From contig CAJUGT010000011.1 in assembly GCA_910586435.1 (NCBI GenBank), positions 1 through 23,971 of the forward strand: DNA of 23,971 nt, given 5' to 3'. The translations under genes and the position numbers were made by a program. This stretch comes from an uncultured Acetatifactor sp. Lineage in GTDB: Bacteria > Bacillota > Clostridia > Lachnospirales > Lachnospiraceae. The notes under the pieces were generated by a model. That model made no database searches, had not been told where the DNA came from, and worked only from the letters and a program-made list of their open reading frames with translations. Numbering within the stretch: position 1 is the stretch's first letter; every line of letters starts with the position of its first letter. Of this stretch, positions 8,157 through 15,494 are shown in pieces.

Positions 8157-10441
8157 CAGACTTCCCCTCCTTCTGTCACAATGTCAAAATCTATTGCCCT
8201 GTTAAACCTGTCACAGCCGTCCACCACAATCTTTACCGGCATCCCCAGCTTATAGCTTTTGCCTGTGGCTTCCCCAACCATCTCGCAGGCGCTCTCATTG
8301 TAGTAAAAATAATCCCCCGGCAATTTGGATACATGCACCATTCCCTCCACCGTATTGGGCAGTTCCACATAGATGCCCCAACCGGTGATGCCGGATACAA
8401 CGCCTTCAAAAACCTCTCCCACATGCTGTTCCATATATTCTACTTTCTTCAGCTTGTCGGTCTCTCTCTCGGCTTCATCCGCGCGGCGTTCCGTTTCGGA
8501 AGAATGCTTGGCAACTTCCGGCAATATACTGTGGTAATGCTCTATTCTCTCTTCTCCCAGCCTTCCTCTCAATTGCTCCTTTATAATTCTATGAATCTGC
8601 AAATCAGGATATCTGCGAATGGGAGAAGTAAAGTGGCAATAATACCCACATGCCAGCCCAAAATGTCCCGTGCAGTCCACACTGTATTTGGCCCGTTTCA
8701 TACTCCGCAATGCCATTCGGCTGATCATGGCCTCTTCAGGCGTACCCGCAATCCTGGCAAGCAATTTCTGTATCTCCTTTGGATGAATCTCTCCCGGAGC
8801 CTTATGCCCGGCCTTCCCCATACTGCGCTGAGATTTCATATAATAGCCAAAATTATGAATAAACGTGGAAAGCTTTTGAATGCGCTCACTATCCGGCACA
8901 TCATGAACACGATACACGAAGGGCAATTCCATCCAGTAAAAGTGCTGCGCCACCGTTTCGTTTGCCGCCAGCATAAAATCCTCAATGATATCCGTTGCCA
9001 CATTGCGCTCATATGGCCTGATGTCAATGGGATGCCCTTCCTTATCCAGTAAAATCTTACATTCAGGGAAATCAAAATCAATGGAACCCCGTTTGCGTCT
9101 CTTTGCCCGCAGAATAGCCGCCAGCTTCTCCATATCCCGGAACATGGGAAGGAATGTTTCATATTGACGGCAATCTTCCTCTTTTTCCACCAGGGTTTCG
9201 TCCTCCAGTAAATTCCTGACCATGGTATACGTCATGCGCTTGTCCACACAAATCACAGATTCACAGATTTCATAATCGGTAATATCCCCACTCTGATCCA
9301 CGGTCATCAGGCAGCTCAATGCCAGCCTGTCCTCCCCTTCATTCAGGGAACAGATTCCGTTGGAAAGCGCATGGGGCAGCATGGGAATTACCCTGTCCAC
9401 CAGGTAGACGCTGGTTCCCCTGTTCCTGGCCTCCCGATCCAGGGCAGAATTCTCCTGAACATAATTTGTCACATCCGCAATATGAACCCCCAAATGATAC
9501 TTTTCCCCGTCATAGGAAACGCTGACCGCATCATCCAGATCCTTGGCGTCTTCCCCGTCTATCGTCACCATGCGTATATCCCGCAGATCCCTGCGTCCCG
9601 CCATGTCGGCCTCGGATACCGGCTGAGAAAGCCGACTGGCCTGATTCAGCACTTTATCAGGAAATTCTACCGGCAGTTCATATCCCCGCACAATGGACAT
9701 AATGTCCACTCCGGGGTCATTGACATGACCTAAAATCTCCACCACTTTTCCTTCCGGCCCTTTCCTGCCGGTACCGTAATCCGTGATTTCCACTACAACC
9801 TTATGTCCGCTTACCGCTCCTTTAGAACGCTCCTTTGGCACAAAAATATCCTGTGAAAGCCTGGCATTGTCCGGTATCACAAACCCATAATGCTCCCTGG
9901 AACTTTCATACATTCCCACCACCTGCGTCATACCCCGGGCAATGATTCGTATCACCTGGGCTTCCTGACGTTTGCCTGAATTCTCAGGCAGCAGAGCGAT
10001 TTCCACAATATCCCTGTGAAACGCCCCATTGACTTTGTCTTCAGGAATATATAAATCTTCTTCCCGTCCCTCTATCTCCACAAACCCAAATCCCTTGGCA
10101 TTGCTGATAAAAGTTCCCGTCAAAACTTTTCCGTTGGACTTCTGATATTTTCCCTTCACAGTGAGCATCAGCTTTCCTTCTGCCAAAAGCTCCCTTAAAA
10201 TTGTTCTGAACTCCTCTTTCTCCTCCCTGGCAACCTGTAAAAAAACAGCCAGTTCTTTTTCCTTCATAGGGACATAAATCGGATCGTTCACCAGAGCGCA
10301 AATCACTTCCTTTCTGGCCTCCCTGGAATGCTTTCCCTTTGCTCCCTGCTCCTTCAAATTCACTTCTTCCTCAAAATATGGCTCTTTTGTGATACCATTT
10401 TCTTTCAAAATGCTGTCTTTCTTTGAATTTTTGTCTTTCAT
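8156..10441 (-). CDS. rnr: Ribonuclease R (3'-5' exoribonuclease, RNB family)
   Basis: A 761-residue protein with the usual RNase R order: an N-terminal winged-helix-like segment (about 40-100), two cold-shock/OB domains with GTFISNAKGFGFVE and YGFVIPDN, the RNB catalytic domain, and a C-terminal S1 domain (about 675-750, GVVSGITGWGIYVE). The catalytic motif GEDAKDLDDAVSV at about 296-308 carries the Mg-binding aspartates. The enzyme degrades structured RNA 3' to 5' and helps clear defective mRNAs released by trans-translation. The start chosen is the ATG at 10441; a longer frame begins with TTG at 10456. The ribosome site is weak: only a run of G lies four bases before the ATG. The gene follows secG across a 210-nt spacer with a terminator-like hairpin and overlaps smpB. 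Confidence 0.96.
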   Translation of the reverse strand: MKDKNSKKDSILKENGITKEPYFEEEVNLKEQGAKGKHSREARKEVICALVNDPIYVPMKEKELAVFLQVAREEKEEFRTILRELLAEGKLMLTVKGKYQKSNGKVLTGTFISNAKGFGFVEIEGREEDLYIPEDKVNGAFHRDIVEIALLPENSGKRQEAQVIRIIARGMTQVVGMYESSREHYGFVIPDNARLSQDIFVPKERSKGAVSGHKVVVEITDYGTGRKGPEGKVVEILGHVNDPGVDIMSIVRGYELPVEFPDKVLNQASRLSQPVSEADMAGRRDLRDIRMVTIDGEDAKDLDDAVSVSYDGEKYHLGVHIADVTNYVQENSALDREARNRGTSVYLVDRVIPMLPHALSNGICSLNEGEDRLALSCLMTVDQSGDITDYEICESVICVDKRMTYTMVRNLLEDETLVEKEEDCRQYETFLPMFRDMEKLAAILRAKRRKRGSIDFDFPECKILLDKEGHPIDIRPYERNVATDIIEDFMLAANETVAQHFYWMELPFVYRVHDVPDSERIQKLSTFIHNFGYYMKSQRSMGKAGHKAPGEIHPKEIQKLLARIAGTPEEAMISRMALRSMKRAKYSVDCTGHFGLACGYYCHFTSPIRRYPDLQIHRIIKEQLRGRLGEERIEHYHSILPEVAKHSSETERRADEAERETDKLKKVEYMEQHVGEVFEGVVSGITGWGIYVELPNTVEGMVHVSKLPGDYFYYNESACEMVGEATGKSYKLGMPVKIVVDGCDRFNRAIDFDIVTEGGEV

Positions 10442-10604
10442 AAAACCCCCAACCAATCAATCACTTATTCGTCCAAACATATCTCCCACAGAGATTATCC
10501 CTTTTCATATCATCTCCCATGACTCTGCTTTGGGAAATTTCTCCATCCCACAGCGCAGACATTCCAAGTAATAATTCCAAATTCCAATACATACTATTAT
10601 CATG

Positions 10605-10637
10605 AACAAAAAACACTCTTGCAATCTACAAGAGTGT
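10605..10637 (-). terminator. Intrinsic terminator or attenuator after secG
   Basis: On the minus strand a perfect 9-bp stem, ACACTCTTG with CAAGAGTGT and a 7-nt loop, is followed by six T. It lies 15 nt past the secG stop, so rnr-smpB either have their own promoter or rely on read-through. In the rest of the spacer (10442-10604) I see three ATTCCAA copies on the plus strand near 10560-10588, but no confident promoter. Confidence 0.85.
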
Positions 10638-10651
10638 CTCCCAAAATGTAC

Positions 10652-10891
10652 TCAAAATACATTCAAATTCAGTATTATCGCCAGAATCATAAACAGCGCC
10701 GCCAAAATCTTCGTAAGCCTCACCAGCAGTCCCTCCATGGAACGGCCCTTGTTCTTACCCCAATAGGTCTCAGTTGTCCCGCTGATTGCGCCCAACCCCG
10801 CCGACTTGCCTTCCTGCATCAATACCAACACTACAAGCGCTATACATACCACTATAAAAAGGATTGTTACTATTATCCTGGCTGTTCCCAT
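10652..10891 (-). CDS. secG: Preprotein translocase subunit SecG
   Basis: A 79-residue protein with two hydrophobic segments (about 5-25 and 55-78) separated by the SecG loop, which includes VLMQEGKSAGLGAISG and a Gly/Ser/Thr-rich turn. SecG is the small accessory subunit of the SecYEG channel and aids SecA-driven export at the membrane. The start chosen is the ATG at 10891 because AGGAGG lies 7 nt upstream; an in-frame upstream codon at 10912 would add seven residues and place the ribosome site inside the gene. It is first in the secG-rnr-smpB cluster common in Firmicutes, with its own promoter upstream. Confidence 0.95.
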   Translation of the reverse strand: MGTARIIVTILFIVVCIALVVLVLMQEGKSAGLGAISGTTETYWGKNKGRSMEGLLVRLTKILAALFMILAIILNLNVF

Positions 10892-10921
10892 TTCTATACC
10901 TCCTGCTATCAAACAAGCATT

Positions 10922-10950
10922 ATCTTACCATATACACCCAAAAAATGCAA
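10922..10950 (-). promoter_or_regulatory. Probable secG promoter (SigA-type, extended -10)
   Basis: On the minus strand: -35 TTGCAT (10950-10945), a 17-nt spacer, then -10 TAAGAT (10927-10922) preceded by TGG, giving an extended -10. It sits between the three-gene cassette stop and the secG start, about 30 nt before the start codon. Confidence 0.6.
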
Positions 10951-10967
10951 GAAAAAGTTGTCAAACT

Positions 10968-11396
10968 CTACAAATATTCCTTAATCGTAAACTTCGTCTG
11001 TTCTCCAATCTTTTCGCTCACAAGCTCATACAAATTCTCTTTTGTGGCAAAAAGATTTTTCGGATTTCTTCCAATAATCAGATACTGATTTTTATCATCC
11101 AAAGAAATGTATTTTCTCGTGTCATCATCTAAGAGAATATCAGCATTATCAATTACAATCAGCTTTTCCTCCGCCTGACTTACTATCGCTTTGATATTTT
11201 TTTGATAATCAAGATAATTCAGACACAAAAGCTTAGGATTCATAGCCATACATTCTCTAATAAATGAAAACGCCGCAGTCTTTCCTATCCCTGAATTCCC
11301 CATTAATAATGTAATATTATTCTGAAACGCAAAATCCACTACAAAAGAAGAATGCACCGTAAAAAAATGTTCCATCACGATAGGTTTACTTTTCAT
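10968..11396 (-). CDS. Small P-loop ATPase of a three-gene cassette
   Basis: A 142-residue protein. A Walker A motif (GNSGIGKT, 33-40) follows a strand-rich N-terminus like that of AAA/ABC-type ATPases (NNITLLMGNS). A Walker B (KLIVIDNADILL, 78-89) and a sensor-like strand (QYLIIGRNP, 104-112) follow. It is far shorter than normal AAA or ABC ATPases, with no ABC signature and no helical lid, so it is a minimal nucleotide-binding core that probably needs a partner. The ATG at 11396 overlaps the end of the preceding gene by 11 nt, implying translational coupling. Its role is unknown; context suggests a nucleotide-dependent switch for the two upstream products. Confidence 0.75.
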   Translation of the reverse strand: MKSKPIVMEHFFTVHSSFVVDFAFQNNITLLMGNSGIGKTAAFSFIRECMAMNPKLLCLNYLDYQKNIKAIVSQAEEKLIVIDNADILLDDDTRKYISLDDKNQYLIIGRNPKNLFATKENLYELVSEKIGEQTKFTIKEYL

Positions 11397-11829
11397 TAAC
11401 CCACCACTCCTTTAATTCTTCATAATCTGATATTACTCTTCTTTCTTCGTTAGTACGCACTGTTGCCGGCTGCATCTCAAACGGAATCATTGCGTATTCA
11501 CTATAGACATATCCCTTTTCTAATCCATACAACAGCTCTAACGCATTGTCCCCACATTCTTTCAGACAAAACACCTTATCTGGATAATACAGCACATTTA
11601 ATACTGTTTTACAGCCAGCAGATAATTTATCAATATCCAAAACTACATCATTAAACTTTGAACTAATCTTATACTTGCTGATTAATTCCGCGCCATCTAT
11701 ACATTCAATAATTTTTTCTGCTCTTTTATCTATGAGGGATGCTGTATTCTGAACAAAATACAAGTCATTCAGCTCTATATATTCCATATTTTGAGGTATA
11801 TCTTGTTTGTCCTTAAAAATAGTAATCAT
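11386..11829 (-). CDS. Small DUF4869-like protein of the three-gene cassette
   Basis: A 147-residue soluble protein without catalytic motifs that I recognise. The segment DIDKLSAGCKTVLNVLYYPD (66-85), then CGDNALELL (92-100), resembles my memory of the DUF4869 pattern, in which an LSGG.KTL-like stretch is followed by GDN; this is a weak resemblance, not a confirmed match. The C-terminus is acidic and Trp-containing. The start chosen is the ATG at 11829, which overlaps the upstream TGA stop as ATGA, a classic coupling junction. A longer frame from 11874 would run well into the upstream gene. Base composition is AT-rich like its two partners. Confidence 0.65.
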   Translation of the reverse strand: MITIFKDKQDIPQNMEYIELNDLYFVQNTASLIDKRAEKIIECIDGAELISKYKISSKFNDVVLDIDKLSAGCKTVLNVLYYPDKVFCLKECGDNALELLYGLEKGYVYSEYAMIPFEMQPATVRTNEERRVISDYEELKEWWVNEK

Positions 11830-12542
11830 ACTGTTGTCTCCAATCCTGCTGCATGGAATTGTTCTTTCAAACATGTCCCTTCATATATGGTTTTCATTTT
11901 ATCATAATGGGACAATCTGCTGTAATCCAATCCACAAATATCATCTTCACCTCGGGCAAGCCAGTCACAGCATGTACTAATCCAGCAATTTCCAATTTTT
12001 CCTTTTGAAACCTCAAATCCCGTATTTCGTGTCAAATCAAATAAAAGTTTCGCCACAAGCTGTTCTATGTTATGTTCACCAATATGCTTATCATATTCGA
12101 CAATCTCTTTTATCTCCTTATAGTTCATAATCCCGTTTTCTATCGAACTGATTAGCTTCTTTCTCGCAGATACTGCATCTGCTCTCTTTATCAAAAGCTC
12201 ATCTTCGGGCGCATATATCCAATCAATTAAATTTCTAAATTCAAGCAATATATACTCAAAGCAAATAATATCTATCAGTACAACATTCTCCTTTTTGTCC
12301 GCATACTCTTTTAATCGTTTCTGTTCTGTTATCACCTGCGGATTATCAAATGAATTATCATACACTATCACATATCTATTTTCTATGTCATCTAAATTTT
12401 TAACAGCCTTCACAAGCTCACTATTATTCCCTTTGCTAATCACCTCAACATCAGGATTTAACTCTTCCAAAAGACTGTTCCAGAATACGTAGCTCGCTTT
12501 TCCTTTTCTATCTTCAATCCATAAAAATGTCTTTGATGGCAT
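11826..12542 (-). CDS. TOPRIM-like protein of the three-gene cassette
   Basis: A 238-residue protein, first in the cassette. The N-terminal half reads like a TOPRIM-type fold: TFLWIEDRKGK near the start (candidate acidic residue of motif I), a GNNSEL turn, then YVIVYDNSFDN with two spaced aspartates, and VVLIDIICFEYILLEF, which recalls the segment after the acidic motif in DUF4435/OLD-like nucleases. The C-terminal half is helical with clustered cysteines (CWISTCCDW). The assignment is from motif shape only. The start is uncertain: ATG 12542 has GGAGG 11 nt upstream, while ATG 12560 adds six residues but has no visible ribosome site. I see no confident promoter between it and the terminator at 12609-12646. 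Confidence 0.62.
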   Translation of the reverse strand: MPSKTFLWIEDRKGKASYVFWNSLLEELNPDVEVISKGNNSELVKAVKNLDDIENRYVIVYDNSFDNPQVITEQKRLKEYADKKENVVLIDIICFEYILLEFRNLIDWIYAPEDELLIKRADAVSARKKLISSIENGIMNYKEIKEIVEYDKHIGEHNIEQLVAKLLFDLTRNTGFEVSKGKIGNCWISTCCDWLARGEDDICGLDYSRLSHYDKMKTIYEGTCLKEQFHAAGLETTV

Positions 12543-12608
12543 GCGCTCATTTTCCTCCATTTATACATAAGACACTTTTCACGCACTTTCCAGCGCATCA
12601 AAGCAAAC

Positions 12609-12646
12609 AAGGGACTTCCAACCACACCCATGTGCCGAACTCCCTT
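12609..12646 (-). terminator. Possible terminator after the opp operon
   Basis: On the minus strand AAGGGA pairs with TCCCTT, extended past one mismatch by TTC/GAA, with an inner CACA/TGTG helix. The downstream tract is only moderately T-rich (GTTTGCTTTG). It falls between the small membrane protein and the three-gene cassette, where an operon end is expected. Confidence 0.45.
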
Positions 12647-12677
12647 ATTTTCAACGATTTATCTAATATTTTTCATG

Positions 12678-12878
12678 TCACAAAACCCCAAAAATCCACA
12701 TCATTAGCAGACTTAACACTGCCAGAACCAGCAGGCAGGGCAGCACGATTACCACATATGCCGTCAAAACCATAACCAGCTTTTCTTTTGGGCTGACTTT
12801 GGCTTCTCGCTGCTGTTCTCTGAACTTCTCTTCCTCTTCCGCAGTTGACTTTCTGATACGCTTCCAAATCATAGGCAT
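12678..12878 (-). CDS. Small membrane protein at the end of the opp operon
   Basis: A 66-residue protein (64 if the second ATG at 12872 is used). A charged N-terminal half (KSTAEEEEKFREQQREAK) precedes about 30 hydrophobic residues to the C-terminus, with a proline in the middle, so one or two membrane helices. No family is recognised. It begins 11 nt after the oppF stop codon in the same direction, so it is probably co-transcribed with the transporter and could be a small accessory subunit. Its ribosome site AGGAGGA (12903-12909) lies far from the start but is brought close by a 9-bp hairpin; with that hairpin folded, the ATG at 12872 has about 7 nt spacing. An overlapping frame from 12903 looks non-coding. 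Confidence 0.6.
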   Translation of the reverse strand: MPMIWKRIRKSTAEEEEKFREQQREAKVSPKEKLVMVLTAYVVIVLPCLLVLAVLSLLMMWIFGVL

Positions 12879-12879
12879 A

Positions 12880-12903
12880 ATGCCGCGGCCTAAACCGCGG
12901 CAT
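12880..12903 (-). promoter_or_regulatory. GC-rich hairpin over the oppF stop codon
   Basis: Perfect 9-bp stem (12880-12888 with 12895-12903) and a 6-nt loop containing the oppF TAG stop. No U-tract follows, so it is not a typical terminator. It lies between the ribosome site and start of the small membrane protein gene. Confidence 0.7.
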
Positions 12904-14503
12904 CCTCCTCTACGGAACGATTGGACTTGCGCTCCATCTTGGGCAGTTCAAAGAGATAATTGCCCTCTGCGTCCAATTTGCGCTCCGGAAAATGGCAGGC
13001 CAGAAAATGCCCCGGCTCCACCTCCTGCAATTGGGGCGGAACACGCTTGCACTTATCGCAGGCCATATAACAACGGGTATGAAACTTACATCCTGTAGGA
13101 GGCTTGATGGGACTGGGAATATTTCCTTCCAACAGAATCCTCTCTTTATTCAGGCTCTCCTGGTCCGTGGTGGGAATGGAGGAAAGCAGTGCCACTGTAT
13201 AAGGATGGCGGGGATCTTCAAACATTGTCTTAGCGTCACCAAGCTCCACCACATTGCCCAGATACATGACACAGATGCGGTCCGATATATAACGCACCAC
13301 CGAGAGATCGTGGGAAATAAACATGTAGGTCAGATTTTCCTTTTCCTTCAATTCCTGCAACAGATTGATAATCTGTGACTGAATGGACACATCCAATGCG
13401 GATACACATTCGTCGCAGACAATAAACTTAGGCCCCACTGCCAGGGCACGGGCAATGGCCACACGCTGACGCTGCCCGCCGGAAAACTGGTGAGGATAAC
13501 GATGCAGCATATATTCCTGCAAACCGCATTTCTTCATGGTTTCCACAATATGATCCCGCAGCTTTGGGGACCCGTGTTTGAAGAATTTATGAGTCACAAG
13601 TCCCTCTTCAATAATCTGGCCAATGGTCATACGGGGATTCAGACTGGAATAAGGGTCCTGGAAAATAATCTGCAAATCCTTCCGCAGCAGACGCATTTCG
13701 GAATATTTTAACCTTGCCAAATCGATTCCGCTGTCACGCATGGCTTCATATTTTGCGAACTCTGCGTCACTTGCGTATTCTTTCCTCAAAGCATCCAATT
13801 GCTTCTGACAGTCAGCCGTGCTTTTGTCGCAGGCGGCAATTTCTTCATTCACTGCGTCCAGCTTTGCCTTCAGACCGCTCACCTTGGCATTGTCAGAACT
13901 CTTTCCCTGCTGAAGACAGAAATCATATTCTCCCTGAATGTCCTGACGTTTTGCCTTTAACTTATTGCGTCTGACATTTTCGTCAAATACCTTCCGCATA
14001 AGCTCGCATCCTCTGCCGCCCTCATCCTTGGCAAAAAAACCTCCCACAATCTTCACAATGGCGTTCAGACAGGTCTGCTCTTCACATCGAGCCAGGTTGC
14101 GGCTTTGCAGAAGATAAAAATCTGCCTGTTCCTCCCCGGTCTCTTCCACCTTCTTATTCAGCTCTTCCGCCTTTTCCTTTGCCTTATTTAACTTTGCCTT
14201 ATATTTATCCAGGTGCTTTAACGTATCGGCCACATACCAGGGCGTGGTTTCATCCAGCCCCGCCCCATAATACATGGTATTCCCGGCTGTCTGGGGATAG
14301 AGTTGCAGCAGCACACGTCCCAGAGTGGACTTACCGCAGCCGCTCTCCCCCACCACACCGATCGTTTCACCTTCATAAATATCCAGCGATATATCCTCAT
14401 TTGCCCGAACATACAGCTGCTCTTTCTGAAAGAAGGAGGATTTTGCCACGGGAAAATATTTTTTCAGATTACTTATTGACAGTAATTTTTTGGTGTTCTG
14501 CAC
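12890..14503 (-). CDS. oppF: Oligopeptide ABC transporter ATPase OppF with large insertion
   Basis: A 537-residue ATP-binding subunit; family members usually have about 320-330. Walker A GESGCGKST is at 52-60. The Q-loop IFQDPYSSLNPRM is near 280-292, followed by the signature FSGGQRQRVAIARAL, the Walker B-adjacent CDECVSALD and the H-loop FISHDLSVV. The C-terminal oligopeptide-type segment GCKFHTRC is present. Between Walker A and the Q-loop, residues about 83-265 form an inserted Lys/Glu-rich, coiled-coil-like region with several cysteines. DECVSALD has Cys where Pro is usual. It pairs with OppD to drive substrate import. The GTG start at 14503 lies 8 nt after AAGGAGGT and overlaps the 3' end of oppD by 35 nt. 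Confidence 0.93.
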   Translation of the reverse strand: MQNTKKLLSISNLKKYFPVAKSSFFQKEQLYVRANEDISLDIYEGETIGVVGESGCGKSTLGRVLLQLYPQTAGNTMYYGAGLDETTPWYVADTLKHLDKYKAKLNKAKEKAEELNKKVEETGEEQADFYLLQSRNLARCEEQTCLNAIVKIVGGFFAKDEGGRGCELMRKVFDENVRRNKLKAKRQDIQGEYDFCLQQGKSSDNAKVSGLKAKLDAVNEEIAACDKSTADCQKQLDALRKEYASDAEFAKYEAMRDSGIDLARLKYSEMRLLRKDLQIIFQDPYSSLNPRMTIGQIIEEGLVTHKFFKHGSPKLRDHIVETMKKCGLQEYMLHRYPHQFSGGQRQRVAIARALAVGPKFIVCDECVSALDVSIQSQIINLLQELKEKENLTYMFISHDLSVVRYISDRICVMYLGNVVELGDAKTMFEDPRHPYTVALLSSIPTTDQESLNKERILLEGNIPSPIKPPTGCKFHTRCYMACDKCKRVPPQLQEVEPGHFLACHFPERKLDAEGNYLFELPKMERKSNRSVEEDAAV

Positions 14504-15482
14504 TGCGCCTTACCTCCTTCTCGGGATAGAAACAACGAATCAGCTGGCCGTCGCCGGCATCCATAAGAGCCGGTTCTTCCTCCTGGCATTTCCTGGTACA
14601 ATACTTGCATCTGGGGGCAAATTTACAGCCCTTGGGCAAGGCAAGAGGATGGGGCACCACACCCGGAATGGGTTCAATTTTATCATGAATGGCATCCAGC
14701 CGGGGAATGGAGAACATCAGCCCCTCCGTGTAGGGATGACTCATTTTGCAGTCAGCGAAAATCGTCCGGGCGCTTGCCTTTTCCACCACCTGACCACAGT
14801 ACATCACCGCCACATCATCCGCCATTTCGTTTATCACACCCAAGTCGTGGGTGATGAAGATGATGGAAGTCCCCTTTTCCCTCTGAAGCTCATTCATCAG
14901 ACGCAGTATCTGAGCCTGAATGGTTACATCCAGAGCGGTGGTTGGCTCATCGGCTATCAATATCTTAGGCCGGCATGCCAGCGCCATGGCAATCATGACA
15001 CGCTGGCGCATCCCGCCTGACAGCTGATGAGGATACTGCCTGATCACCGCCTCGGGATTGGGTATCTGCACATCATAAAGCATTTTCAAAGCGTTTTCCC
15101 GGGCTTCCTTTTTGTTCATGCCCTGGTGAATGCGGAAAGGCTCACTCAGCTGACGCTCCACCGTAAATACCGGATTCAGGCTGGTCATGGGTTCCTGAAA
15201 GATAACCGAAATGGCGTTACCTCTGATATGATACAATTCATCCATGGACAGCTTTGTAAGCTCCCTGCCTTCAAAATAGATTTCCCCTGATTCAATATAT
15301 CCGTTTTCATCCAAAAGACGAAGAATACTCATGGCCGAAACCGACTTGCCCGATCCTGATTCTCCTACGATACCCAGTGTCTTTCCCGGCTCAAGGGAAT
15401 AGGATACATCGTTGACAGCCTTGACAATCCCCCTTTTGGTCTTAAAAAAGGTTCGCAGATTTTTAATTTCTAGCAGCGGCAT
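14469..15482 (-). CDS. oppD: Oligopeptide ABC transporter ATPase OppD
   Basis: A 337-residue cytoplasmic ATPase of normal length. Walker A GESGSGKS is at about 39-46. The Q-loop IFQEPMTSLNPVF, signature LSGGMRQRVMIAMAL, Walker B ILIADEPTTALD and H-loop FITHDLGVI follow. The C-terminal oligopeptide/dipeptide domain contains GCKFAPRCKYCTRKC, a cysteine-rich motif typical of this group. It forms the ATPase heterodimer with OppF under the OppB/OppC channel. The ATG at 15482 is 12 nt after the oppC stop and has GGAGGGG upstream. Unlike OppF, it has no insertion. Confidence 0.96.
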   Translation of the reverse strand: MPLLEIKNLRTFFKTKRGIVKAVNDVSYSLEPGKTLGIVGESGSGKSVSAMSILRLLDENGYIESGEIYFEGRELTKLSMDELYHIRGNAISVIFQEPMTSLNPVFTVERQLSEPFRIHQGMNKKEARENALKMLYDVQIPNPEAVIRQYPHQLSGGMRQRVMIAMALACRPKILIADEPTTALDVTIQAQILRLMNELQREKGTSIIFITHDLGVINEMADDVAVMYCGQVVEKASARTIFADCKMSHPYTEGLMFSIPRLDAIHDKIEPIPGVVPHPLALPKGCKFAPRCKYCTRKCQEEEPALMDAGDGQLIRCFYPEKEVRRSAEHQKITVNK

Positions 15483-15494
15483 ATCTTCCCCTCC

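Noticed and set aside
8105..9052. 315-residue plus-strand reading frame
   Set aside because: Antisense to rnr and smpB, with no family features.
12673..12903. 76-residue frame overlapping the small membrane protein
   Set aside because: It starts within the oppF end and has an unnatural composition; the overlapping frame has a clear membrane segment.
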